Part shown: piece after piece, positions 1-12,464 of the stretch
Position numbering within the stretch: position 1 is the first letter of the stretch
Layout of the letters: each line of letters begins with the position of its first letter
Source of the DNA: Charina bottae
Taxonomy: Eukaryota > Chordata > Lepidosauria > Squamata > Charinaidae
Reading direction: 5' to 3'
Assembly: GCA_023362775.1 (NCBI GenBank)
Contig: JALMGJ010000003.1
Location: forward strand, 52,491,416-52,555,415
Length of the DNA stretch: 64,000 nt
Notes under the pieces: generated by a model
Database searches by the model: none
What the model saw: only the letters and a program-made list of their open reading frames with translations
Told to the model about the DNA's origin: nothing
Program-made: the position numbers and the translations under genes

Positions 1-296
1 TGACTGGAGAAGTCATTATAAGTTGCATTTCCAGTTGAATTTGGGGAAACCACTTGAAGCATTCATTGTCTTGAGGTATTTCAATTGCTTTTGTTTGATT
101 TGTTCATTGCAAACAGCTGAAAGTCTGTAAATTTTGACCATAAACCTGATTTGCAATGGGGGTTGAATAATTTCGATTGCAACTGTAGATACAACTTTCA
201 ATGTGATTTGAGTCCCTTAAAAAAATTCTCATTAGAGTCTCAAATGATCAGGCTCAAATTATCCTATTATATTATGCAAATTATCCTATTATATTA
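1..296. other. Unannotated left edge
   Basis: I see no gene, structural RNA or recognisable transposon in this stretch. It is AT-rich. It could be LEXM intron or 3' flank. Confidence 0.5.
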
Positions 297-487
297 TGCA
301 AAGACTTCTCTAGAGAAGGCTCTAATGCTGGGAAAGGTGGAAGGAAAGAGAAGAGGATGACCAGCAGCAAGGTGGATGGACTCAGTTACAGTGGTGATGG
401 CTGCACGTGAAGGACTAAATTACGGACAGATTGTCATGGAGAAAATCTATCTATATGGTCGCTAAGAGTCAACATTGACTTAATGGC
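297..487 (+). mobile_element. Decayed RTE/BovB-type LINE 3' end
   Basis: Read on the plus strand from about 299, the translation follows the C-terminal tail typical of RTE/BovB polyproteins: LEKALMLGKVEGKRRG, then a TGA, then AARWMDS, then a broken version of the final Val-Ala-Lys-Ser-Gln stretch. It is more diverged than the BovB copies elsewhere here, so it is an older insertion or a related subfamily. Its extreme 3' end is the target into which the full-length RTE element at 508-4056 inserted. Confidence 0.65.
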
Positions 488-507
488 ATATAATCAAATA
501 TATTAAT

Positions 508-3500
508 ATCATTGGCGATCACTCGTAGCCGAGTAAGATTGTCTTCCAAAGGTAAAATTTTAACAGTGGATCCGTAAGTGGCTATAAAGGCCAATTCTGG
601 ATCCGCACAACCTCCCACAATGAGGGCATAGGTTTCCGGGTGGGAGACGGTCATGATGAGGGTTTGCTTGACGTGCCTTCCTTTTAGCTCTTTTTTCCCT
701 TTCGCCCTGTACTCGTGCTTCTTCAAAGTCCATAGCGCCATTAATAAAGGATGACCTCCAATTGAAACGCTCATGAGTTAGGGCTTCCCAGTTCTCAATG
801 CTGATATTACATTTTTTAAAATTAGCTTTGAGAGTATCTTTGAATCTCTTTTGCTGTCCACCAATATTCCGTTTTCCATTCTTAAGTTGGGAGTAAAGTA
901 GCTGCTTTGGAAGACGATGGTCAGGCATTCGAACAACATGGCCGGTCCAGCGAAGTTGATGTTGGATGATCATTGTTTCAATGCTGGTGGTTTTCGCTTC
1001 TTCTAATACGCTAACATTAGTCCGCCTATCTTCCCAAGTAATTTGCAGAATTTTTCGGAGGCAGCGTTGATGGAATCTTTCAAGAAGTTGGAGGTGGCGT
1101 TTGTAGAGGGTCTATGTTTCACAGGCGTACAGAAGGGTTGGTAGTACAATGGCTTTGTAAACAAGCATTTTGGTCTCCCTGCGAATGTCCCGATCCTCAA
1201 ACACTCTACGCTTCATTCGGGAGAAAGCTACACTCGCAGAGCTCAGGCGATGCTGAATTTCAGCGTCGATGTCGGCTTTTGTAGATAGATGGCTGCCGAG
1301 ATAAGAAAAGTGGTCGACATTTTCTAGTGACACACCTTTAAGCTGGATTGATGGCGCTGCAGAGGGATTGGTTCGAACTTGCTGGTAAAGCACTTTGGTT
1401 TTTTTAATGTTAATCGAGAGGCTGAGCTTTTCATATGCTTCTGCAAAGATGTTTAGGATAGTTTGAAGATCTTCCTCGGAGTGTGCACAGACTACGTTAT
1501 CATCAGCATATTGAAGTTCTATAACAGAAGTTGCAATTACCTTATTTTTTGCTTTCAGCCTACTAAGATTAAAAAGCTTTCCATCTGTTCGATATATAAT
1601 TTCTACACCAGTAGGAAGTTTCTCTTCAACAAGGTGTATAATCATAGCGATGAAGATAGCGAATAAGGTTGGAGCAATAACACATCCCTGTTTAACGCCG
1701 GATTCCACTTTAAATGGATCGCTTTGAGAGCCATTGTTATTCAGGATTGTTGCCATCATGTCGTCATGGAGTAACCGCAAGATGTTCACAAATTTATCAG
1801 GGCATCCGATTTTCAGAAGGATGGTCCAGAGAGCAGTACGATTTACAGTATCAAAAGCTTTAGTCAGATCAATAAACGCCATGTACAGAGGGCGGTTTTG
1901 CTCCTTGCATTTTTCTTGAAGCTGTCGTGCAGTGAAGATCATATCCACTGTTCCCCTGGAAGGGCGGAAGCCATTTTGCGTTTCAGGGAGGATGTCTTCT
2001 GATACAGATAGGAGATGGTTTGCGATGATCTTTGCCAGGATTTTGCCTGCTGTGGCTAGAAGGGAGATGCCTCGATAGTTTCCACAGTCTGTTCTATCAC
2101 CCTTTTTAAAGAGAGTGATAATTATGGCATCCCTAACGTCTGCTGGAATCTCCTCCCTCATCCAGATTTTTTCGATGAGCTTATGAAGTTGTTGTGTAAG
2201 TTCAGGCCCGCCTTCTTTAAAGACTTCAGCAGGAATCCCATCAGGTCCACTAGCTTTGTTATTTTTCATTTGTTTAGTGGCTTTACTGACTTCCTCCAAA
2301 CTAGGGGGTACTGCAAGCTCATTTCTTATTTGTTTTTGCGGGATTTGCAAGAAGACTTCATCAGCCACAGTAGAGTGACGATTAAGGAGATTGTAGTAAT
2401 GCTCTTTCCAGCGCAGTGCAATAGACTCTTTGTCTTTTAGAAGTTTAGCACCATCTACTGAGCGTAAGGGATTTGTACCATGGTTTGTTGGTCCATAGAT
2501 GGCCTTTATGGCATTAAAAAAGCCCCGTGCATCATGAGCATCTGCAAAATGTTGGGTTTCTCGGGCTTTTTTTATCCACCATATGTTCTTAAGTTCTCTA
2601 GTTCTTCTTTGGACTTCTGCCTTTGCACTGGCGTAGATTTTTTTCTTAACGGCACAGTTAATATCTTTTTGCCATATCTGGAAGGCTTTCCTTTTCTTGT
2701 CAATAATATGTTCAATCTCACTATCGTTCTCATCAAACCAGTCCTGATGTCTCTTAGTCTGGTATCCGATAGTTTGTTCACAGGCTGAAATAATAGAAGT
2801 CTTCAATTTAGTCCAGTGTTCCTCAACATTTTCAGGAAGTTCCATAGGCAGATGTTCCTTGAGAGTTGATTGAAAGCAAGCTCGTTTAATAGAATCTTGA
2901 AGGGCCAGTGTATTCATTTTACGCCTTGTTTTTCTTCCTTGGAGCCTACGATGAGGGACAATCTTTATGGCCATTGTGGATCGAATTAATCGATGGTCTG
3001 TCCAGCAGTCATCGGTGCTCGTCATGGCTCTGGTGAGAAGTACATCACGGCGATCTCTAGCATGGACAATTACATAATCTAAAAGATGCCAGTGCTTCGA
3101 CCGTGGGTGCTTCCATGATGTTTTAAATTTATTTTTCTGGCGAAAGAGTGTGTTAGTAATGACAAGGTTATGCTCTGCACATTTAGTCAGAAGTAAGATT
3201 CCATTCGTGTTGCTGTTGTCAACTCCTTCTTTCCCAATGATCCCTGGCCACAAATCAAAGTCACGCCCAACTCTTGCATTGAAATCGCCCAGGAGGATAA
3301 TTTTATCCTCCTTTGGTATCTCTGATAAGATGGTGTCCAGCTGGGTATAAAATTTTTCCTTGATATCCTCATCTGCATCTAGTGTTGGTGTGTAAGCACT
3401 TAGGATAGTTGCCTGTTGGTTTTTGGCGAGTTTTATTCGGAGAATTGAGAGTCGTTCGTTAATCCCAGTGGGAACTTCTGACAAGAGCTTCACAAGGTCG

Positions 3501-4056
3501 TTTTTGATAGCAAAGCCTACCCCATGTATTCGTCGTTCTTGTTCAGGCAGTCCTTTCCAAAAGAAGGTATAACCTCCTTTTTCTTCCTTCAACTGTCCTT
3601 CTCCTGCTCTTCGAGTTTCTTGGAGTGCTGCTATATCAATATTAAAATGTCTCAGCTCCCTTGCAATAATGGCAATCCTACGTTCAGGTCGTTCACTATC
3701 CATATTGTCTTGCAGTGTCCGTATATTCCATGTTCCAAAATTCATGTGTTTTTTACGACCGCTAGATGGTGACCCCACTGGTCGCGGTAATCCAGTCAGG
3801 GAGAAAATGAGGCAGACTATGTTTAGGGCACCTTTTCTAGCCCCCTCCCCATATGGGGTGAGCAGAGTGGATCCTAAATAGGGCTGCTCAGTTGTGGATA
3901 CAGCTGCCGAACTACTCAACTGCCTCGATCCTTGAGTCAGGGTGACTGAATCCGTATCCACCGCCCATGTGCTGGTCCATGACTAGGAGCTTCCGGATTT
4001 CACAGTCCTGCCCCCGTTGCCATTTGTCAATCGCCATGGGACTTTTGGTTGTTAAT
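508..4056 (-). mobile_element. Full-length non-BovB RTE-type LINE with 20-bp TSD
   Basis: A complete non-LTR retrotransposon lies on the minus strand, bounded by a perfect 20-bp direct repeat (ATATAATCAAATATATTAAT at 488-507 and 4057-4076). It contains one long endonuclease-RT ORF. There is no long poly(A); the 3' end is short and simple, as in RTE-like elements. The perfect long TSD and the almost intact ORF indicate a recent insertion by target-primed reverse transcription. The endonuclease and RT differ clearly from the BovB copies in this window. They resemble a LINE family often mis-annotated as craniofacial development protein 2-like. The exact clade name is uncertain. Confidence 0.85.
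560..3961 (-). pseudogene. LINE endonuclease-reverse transcriptase ORF, one in-frame stop
   Basis: From the ATG at 3961 the frame is open for 949 codons, meets a TAG at 1112-1114, and continues in the same frame to 560, about 1,133 codons in all. Residues 73-330 are an apurinic-type endonuclease: QETR near 115, GDFNAR near 226 and TDHR near 322 carry the usual catalytic positions. The RT domain covers roughly 560-830, with the YADD catalytic box at 818-821. The C-terminal part beyond the stop ends in a C2H2-like finger (CPHC followed by H and H). The stop falls after Cys-Glu-Thr; in the second copy at 51.5 kb the same codon reads TGG. The product would nick DNA and copy the element's own RNA. 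As it stands it would be truncated just after the RT. Confidence 0.85.
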
Positions 4057-4076
4057 ATATAATCAAATATATTAAT

Positions 4077-6234
4077 GTATGACATATAACAATAGCTTTT
4101 GTAGAACCTATGGTTCAAGGATCATATTTATAGGAGCAAAACTTTTCATATATTTAGAAATATTGTAAATTAAACTAGAATTGGTCCAATTCAACAAATG
4201 CAAAACATGAGATTTGACAAAGTCTACCAAAGCCCACTGATCTAAACTAAGTATTAGAAATGAAACTACTGCTAGTTATTATGTTTTCTGCCATATAATG
4301 GTTTCCTCCAAACTATAGTGCTGAATATTTTGTTGTTCTTATTCTAGAATGTGAGAAATATTAACAATTCTCCTATTGTGGATATATTTCAACTGCCGTC
4401 TACAGGATTTTCCCCACGGCTCAGCTAAAATGCTCTCTTCCCCTCTGTGAGCCAACAGGAAAGGCTGTTCCCATTGCCACTCCTAATTTATTCTATTCTG
4501 GTTTGCAGCCAGAGGGTGGTATCCTCATTTCCTGTGCAAGGAAGCCTCCCCCCCCCACCCCTTTCTTAACATCACCAGCTCTCAGGAGAAGGAACAGCCT
4601 ATCACAGTACTACTCCAAGCTTGGGACCTGAATTAGTCCGAATAGCTGAAAGGCATGTGTGTGATCTGGTTATCTCCCTATTACTTCAGCTTGTGCTTGT
4701 ACTGCTTTTAAATATGAATTTACCACTGTTCTGGAAGAGTGCTAAACCTGTGATCAAAAGCAGCCTAGCTTGGTGCAAGCATGGTCGGGAGGATTTCATC
4801 AGTCACTTCTCTTTCTGCCGCTTCACCACCCTTGTCAGCTGGTGTTCAGATTGCTTTGAAACACAGTTTTAGCACTCTTCTAGAACAGTAATAAACCCAT
4901 GCTCAAAAGCAGTCCAAGCAACAGTTTGAAGGTAAAGGCTATCAATAATGCAAAGAAGCAACTCATCCTAGTTTCTGCTCTTCATCTGTGGACTCTGCTT
5001 TTACTCACTGTCAGTGTGGCAGAAACAATGGCAGGCTGCTTTTCCCTGCACCTGTCTCACTGTAGACACTCACCCTGATAACGCTTACAGCAAATCTTAT
5101 CAGTGCATGAGTGTGCATTAGCCCAGCACAAATTCCTGTTGAGCTTTCCACAGTCTCAGTCTGTCCTTTTCTTCCTTTCTACGGCCAACTACTTTCTTCC
5201 ATCCTTTATTCATACCCATTGTCTTGTCCATTCTCAGAATCGCTATCCCTTTCCTTATCCCATTTCCATCCTTGTTTTCTTTTCTGCCGGAAAGAGGGAT
5301 GGGAATGAGTTTGTTTGTAGATGTGCATTTAAACATGTGTGAGAGAAAAGGGTACATGTTTACATGCTAATGGGGCAATAAGTTGCTTTAAAAATGAAAT
5401 GTCTTATTGCCAATTAATTTTAATCAGTGATTGTTAATTCAATTAATTTTTTTCTATGAGTCTACCCTTTTTTGGAATGTGGCCTCTGGCCAGTGTTTAT
5501 ACATACATACAGTACATACATACATGCACATATCCATACAATAGTTTAACACAAACATTTATTGGGGGGCAATCTGCAGGGTTGGCTGTGTTCAGCTTGT
5601 TTGGCAACCTTAGGCTGACAAGTTTGGGAAGCTAATTCTTGCATGGGATTTACAGTATGTTTAATAACTATTTTATATGTTTACATAATATTAAACATAC
5701 TGTTGACTAATCATCTTTTTTCTGAGAATGGTCTTAAATTCAGGGTTGTCTTCTTTTCAGGGAAACACAATATGAAATTTTCACTGGAATATTCAGTTTT
5801 CCAAATCTACACTTCCTTAAATAACTGAGTCTAGGACTATAAGATTGCAAAATATAACTTGACTCTTATTACTTGTTTCTATTATAAGATTACAGCATTT
5901 ATCACTTCTTTTTAAAAATTCCCAACCAGAAAATTCCTTAATGCTATTATTCCTAAAATCTTAAGAGTTTTAAAAAAGTGGCTGGGAGAAAGGATTCACT
6001 CATCTGCTGAAGTTTTGTCAGTCAAATTGTAGCCTTTCCCAGTTTGGTGTCTTCCAAAACCTTTAACTAAAGCTTTATCGTCCACAGCCAGTGTGGTCAA
6101 TGGCTATGATGGCAGATAGGATCAAAACTGTAATCCAACAAATGTGATGAGCACTCAGTTGGGGAAGTCTGTGTATTACTAACCAAACTCTGGGGAACTC
6201 TTGCAAGCAAAAAATGTGAGAACACATACATCAC
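4077..6234. other. LEXM intron or 3' flank, no gene recognised
   Basis: No exon or structural RNA was recognised here. A short TACA-type microsatellite lies around 5497-5530. The next LEXM coding exon in the 3' direction was looked for on the minus strand (expected motif around Phe-Lys-Ser-Phe-Val-Glu-Glu) and not found, so it may lie left of the window. Confidence 0.5.
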
Positions 6235-6373
6235 CAGCAAAATATCCAGAAATCATAGGCTTTGACCTGTCGCCTGTGAAGGTTTCATAGGGACCTCGAA
6301 TACTGACCACTCGTTTCAACATCTCATCGATACTATTTTTGACATTATAGGTACCAGGTCCCAAACCGCTTCC
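6235..6373 (-). CDS. LEXM: LEXM coding exon (fifth found)
   Basis: The acceptor is GACTTTAG just above 6373 and the donor is GTGATG just below 6235. The exon is 139 nt, starts in phase 0 and ends one base into a codon. It encodes GSGLGPGTYNVKNS followed by RGPYETFTGDRSKP, the most conserved part of the protein. Confidence 0.85.
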
Positions 6374-9300
6374 CTAAAGTCAATCAGGATGAAAAAGCAT
6401 CAGAGATACATGAAAACAGCTGCATAGTGTGGCACATTTAGGCAGGTGAACATTGATCCCTATGTAGCAGTAGATAGATATGCTATATCTAGGGGCCCAG
6501 CACTTGATTACGTGGCTCCATTTGCTCCATGGGAAATCACAAAAAAGTATGATGGGTCAAGTAAGCACTGCCATTGGACAGTTGTAAAGCCATTTGTGAC
6601 CCAAGAATTTTTTTTTTAATTCCGTTTTACTCCAGTAGCATAAAAGAGCTTCTGGCAGTAAAAAGGAATAGTTACAAAAATCCCCACCCACTTTGGATGA
6701 AAGTGGATGACAAAAAAATTCTAAAAAGAGATGTTATAACACTGATGAAACAACAAAAAGCAATGATTTTATGGTTACTATCAATCCAGAGAAGGCTGAG
6801 AGCAGACGGAAACAGGGCTTCTATCTTCACACTCCAAAGACCCTTTTTGATTGATGAAGGATTTATGCAAGGATGGGCAACCTGCAGCCCAGATTTGCAC
6901 AAGGCGCCCAAGTTTCAGTTTTGCAGGCCCTGGAGTCTCTTTGACCCCAATTTCTGAAAAAAGAACTCAAACATTTGAATGATATTTTAGATTCAGTTTC
7001 CAAGCATTTTAAGGCAGTAAAGGTAGGACCCTAGAGGACGAGTCCTAAAATTGGCTTAAACTACTCAAACAACATGGGAAATCCTCAAATCCTATCCCCA
7101 CCCACTTATTTCATCCATGCATCTCCCCCCACCCCCACCCCAAACAAAAAACTCTTAATTGTGATGCTCAGTCATCAAACATTTGCTTAAGGCCGCTATC
7201 TAGGAATATAGGAAGCTACCTTTGATGAAATCAAAGACAAGGGAACCAAGGTTCCCTCCAACTCATAATCATCTACATTGATTGGCAGCTGCTCTGTAGC
7301 ATTTTAGACAGAGTCTTTTCCCAGCCCTAACTAGAGAGGCCATACGGTAGTTCCAACCTCAAGACCTTCTGTGCATGATGCTCTCCTACTGAACTGTATA
7401 AAGCCTTTCTGTACAGCTGAGATTATTTATTTATTCACTCATTTATTTAAATAATTAATATGGCCACCTAACTCAAACAATGTGACACTGGGTGGCTTAG
7501 TACAAAAAAGAACCAAGATAAAAAACCACAATTAACTAACAAAAATAATAATAGACAACCTGGGTCACATTCATAACTGTCTCCTGATGTAAACTTACTC
7601 ATCATGGCCCCAATGCCCAGGGGAAGAGCCACGTTTTTAAGGTTTTTCTAAAGAGCAGCAGGGTCAGGGCCAACCAAACATCAGGGGGAAGATCATTCCA
7701 AGGGCAGATGCTGCTACAGAAAAGATACAACTTCTGGGTCCCGTCAGGAGATATAGTTTCAAGGAAGGGACCCAGAGCATGCCTACCCTATTACAGCGAG
7801 TTGGATGGGCATGGATGAAGGGCTATTCCCTTGTCCTTGTCCTTAATTTGACAGCATGAAATGTGCTGCCTCCTTTGCTGCTGTTCCCAGTCATTGCAAG
7901 TTTCTGGCTTCCCTCCAAGGTACAGTCTAAAATACAGTATCTGCTTTGCAGCTCTCATTGGATGCTTTGGCTTCAGAGGCCTTATGCCTGTCCCACTCAT
8001 GGATTGGGGCAAGATGAAGTTAACTTCATGGGGACACAGGCAAAAAAAATAAATGTTGCCAGGGCATACTTGGACCATGGTTAGGTGTAAGAGGGGCAAG
8101 GTTCATAGTTCATATTGTTGTTGTTGTTCAGTCGTTCAGTCGTGTCCGACTCTTCGTGACCTCATGGACCATAGCACGCCAGGCCTTCCTGTCCTCCACT
8201 GTCTCTCGGAGTTTACTCAAATTCATGTTCATTACATCGGTGATGCTATCTAACCATCTCATCCTCTGCCGTCCCCTTCTCCTTTTGCCCTCAGTCTTTC
8301 CCAGCATCAGGGTCTTTTCCAGTGAGTCCTCTCTTCTCATTAGGTGGCCAAAGTATTTGAGCTTCAGCTTCAGCATCTGTCCTTCCAATGAGCAGTCAGG
8401 GTTGATTTCCTTTAGGATTGACTGGTTTGACCTCCTTGCAGTCCAAGGGACTCTCAAGAGTCTTCTCCAGCACCACAGCTCAAAAGCATCAATTCTTCGG
8501 CGCTCAGCCTTCCTTATGGTCCAACTCTCACAGCCATACATTGCTACTGGAAAAACCATAGCTTTAACTATACGGACCTTTGTCGGCAAGGTGATGTCTC
8601 TGCTTTTTAATATGCTGTCTAGGTTTGCCATAGCTTTCCTTCCAAGGAGCAAGCGTCTTTTAATTTCATGGCTGCAGTCACCATCTGCGGTGATCTTGGA
8701 GCCCAAGAAAATAAAATCTGTCACTGCTTCCATTTCTTCCCCTTCTATTTGCCAGGAAGTGATGGGACCAGATGCCATGATCTGGGTTTTTTTAATGTTG
8801 AGTTTCAAGCCAGCTTTTGCACTCTCCTCTTTCACCCTCATCAAGAGGCATTTTAGTTCCTCTTCACTTTCTGCCATTAGGGTGGTATCGTCTGCATATC
8901 TGAGGTTGTTGATATTTTTCCCGGCAATCTTAACTCCGGCTTGTGATTCATCCAGCCCGGCATTTCTCATGATGTACTCTGCATATAAGTTAAATAAGCA
9001 GGGTGATAATATACAGCCTTGTCGTACTCCTTTCTCAATTTTGAACCAGTCGGTTGTTCCATGTCCGGTTCTAACTGTTGCTTCTTGACTCACATACAGG
9101 TTTCTCAGGAGACAGGTAAGGTGGTCTGGTACTCCCATCTCTTTAAGACTTTGCCACAGTTTGTTGTGATCCACACAATCAAAGGCTTTAGCATAGTCAA
9201 TGAAGCAGAAGTAGATGTTTTTCTGGAACTCTCTTGCTTTTTCCATGATCCAGCGAATGTTGGCAATCTGATCTCTAGTTCCTCTGCCTCTTCGAAACCC

Positions 9301-10465
9301 AGCTTGCACTTCTGGTAGTTCTCGGTTCACATGCTGCTGAAGCCTAGCTTGTAGGATTTTGAGCATAACCTTGCTGGCATGTGAAATGAGCGCAATTGTA
9401 CGGTAGTTTGAACATTCTTTGGCATTGCCTTTCTTTGGAATTGGAACGTAAACTGACCTTTTCCAATCCTGTGGCCACTGTTGAGTTTTCCAAATTTGTT
9501 GGCATATTGAGTGCAGCACTTTAACAGCATCATCTTTTAGGATTTTAAATAGCTCAGCTGGGATACTGTCTTCTCCACTAGCTTTGTTGTTAGTAATGCT
9601 TCCTAAGGCCCACTTGACTTCACTCTCTAGGATGTCCGGCTCAAGGTCAGTGACCACACCATCGTATTTATCAGGGATATTAAGATCTTTCTTGTATAGT
9701 TCTTCTGTGTATTCTTGCCACCTCTTCTTAATCTCTTCTGCTTCTGTTAGGTCCCTGCCTTTTTTGTCCTTTATGATGCCCATCTTTGCACAAAACGTTC
9801 CCTTGATATCTCCGATTTTCTTGAAGAGATCTCTAGTCTTCCCCATTCTATTGTTTTCCTCGATTTCTTTGCATTGTTCATTTAAGAAGGCCTTCTTATC
9901 TCTCCTTGCTATTCTCTGGAATTCTGCATTCAGTTGTTTATATCTTTCCCTTTCTCCCTTGCCTTTTGCTTCCCTTCTTTCCTCAGCTATTTGTAAAGCC
10001 TCATCAGTCAGCCACTTTGCTTTCTTGCATTTCTTTTTCTTTGGGATGGTTTTAGTTGCTGCCTCCTGTACAATGTTACGAACCTCCATCCATAGTTCTT
10101 CAGGCACTCTGTCTATCAGATCTAATCCTTTAAATCTATTCCTCACCTCCACTGTATATTCATAAGGGATATGATTTAGGTCATACCTGATTGGTCTAGT
10201 GGTTTTCTCTACGTTCTTCAATTTAAGCCTAAATTTTGCAATAAGAAGCTCATGATCTGAGCCACAGTCAGCTCCAGGTCTTGTTTTTGCTGATTGTATA
10301 GAGCTTCTCCATCTTTGGCTGCAAAGTATATAATCAATCTGATTTCGGTATTGACCATCTGGTGATGTCCATGTGTAGAGTCGTCTCTTGTGTTGTTGGA
10401 AAAGAGTGTTTGCTATGACCAGCGTAGTTCATATACAACAAGTTCATTATTATATATATATATAG

Positions 10466-10548
<83 letters not shown>

Positions 10549-12421
10549 CATATACAACAAGTAAATTGTTGAGCTGTTCCCTTCTATGGGAGCACTAGTC
10601 AGCAAGTGTGAAAACCACTGCCACAAACAACAGCGAGGTGGAAAATCAAGAAGATAAACTTGCCGCATGGAAAACGGTGAACTGTTTAGGAGTTTTACTG
10701 TCCATTATTCCTAGGGCAGTCACTGAGCTTTTTTCCTTTTCTTGTAGTTTGACATAAGGATTCCCATAGGTACCAGGGCCAGGATAACATTCCTAAGAGG
10801 ATGGGGATGGGACAGAGAGAGAGAGAGAGAGAGAAAGGAAAAGAGAGAGAAGACAATCAACACTGCAGGAAAATAATAAATATATCATCTGAACTGTTTC
10901 AGATTTAGCTTAGGGGCTAAGGTCACTGCTAAAGTGACAATTCCTGGCAAACAAGGACAGCTCTATTTGTTCACTGAGTGGTGTGCACAGATTTTGCCTG
11001 ATTCCCTTCAGGTCCCATTTTATATCAGTCCTTGTATAAATCAATCATTATTTATTTTAATAGGACCTAATGGAATCTATATGACATTAGCAATCAATCT
11101 TTAGGTAGATTTCCCACCCTCATGCTAATGTCTTTCTCAGGGAAACAAAGTCCTATGTGGGAATGGTTGAAAGAGATGGATGTGTTTAGTTTGGAGAAAG
11201 ACTCTCGTCATTGCCTTCAAATAACTGAAGACCAGGCATGAAGAAAGGGAGCAGACTTGTTTTCTGGTGCTCCTAGACAAGACCTTGTGGCTGGAAGATT
11301 ACTGTAATGGAAAAGATGATTTCTAAAAGTTCAAAGAAGCTTCCTATTAGTTGTCTGAAATACTTAACTCGAAGGCTATCTGCTATAGTTGGATTTCTGA
11401 TCAGAGGGTGTGCTAGATGACCTCCAAAGTTTGTTCTCACTATATGTTTCTATGGCCTTTCACACAATATACTTAACTCCAGACTAATGTTTCTTAGTTG
11501 ACCCAGATTTGGGTAGGCTGACCATACGTCCCGCTTTGAATGGGACAGTCCCGTTTTTTCCCCTTTTCTCAACCGTCCCGTCGTTTTAACATAAATGCTG
11601 GTTTTGTCCCGTTTTTCAGGAACAGGCAGAGGCAGAGCAGCCGACCGGAGGGAACCCAGAGGAGGAATCGCCCCCACCCACCAGCGCGCGGCCAAGGAGG
11701 TGGGAGAGGCGGGCCCAGCACCGCGACAGGCGGAGGCGATTCCACTTCCAGGTTCCCTCCAATCAGCTGCTCTGCCCCCGCCCATCGCGCTGCCCACCCC
11801 GCCCCTCCTGTGCGCTGATAGGCAGAGGTGAACCCCCCACCCCCACCCCAACCAGCCGCTCCACCCCCGCCCGTTCCTCTTGTCCTGTTTTTCTCTCAAG
11901 GAAATATGGTCAGTCTAGATTTGGGGGAATTACTGAATATCCACCCACTCCTTTTAGACCTGTCTATATCCCATGATTCCTTTTGGCAGGGGAGCACAAG
12001 CAAAGTTCCATTACATCAATAGCCCCTTTCCCGTTGATCAGGCAGACAGGAATAATGTAGTTCGGGTGCTGCCAAGTTTTCTGCCCTGCCAGGGCTTGGG
12101 GATCAGTTCTGCAGTGAAGGAGGCTGCTTTTTCAGCTCTTTTATAGCTCAAACTTTTTTTCTCAGAGGACTGACTGGATGAGGTTTGATAACTATCCAAG
12201 AGTTGATTCTCTTTTGTTGTTTACTCACCAGGGGAGCATGGTTTAACCTAAAATATACCTAGAGCTGTTTGGGGTTAGGAGTAATCCTCGCTAACCTTGC
12301 TGCTAGCTGGGTTGTGGTGTTTACAAAGTATGTTTACCCTACCCTTTGCCTTCTTAAGCATGCTGTGTGAATAGAGACTATGTAAGAATAGGAAATGCTT
12401 TATTTCTTGGATTTCTGTTTA

Positions 12422-12464
<43 letters not shown>

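Noticed and set aside
8156..9088. 310-codon plus-strand ORF
   Set aside because: Antisense shadow of the BovB RT frame; the minus-strand translation has all RT motifs.
11450..11899. Overlapping ORFs in both strands
   Set aside because: Due to GC-rich composition in the centre of a hAT-like element; no family resemblance.
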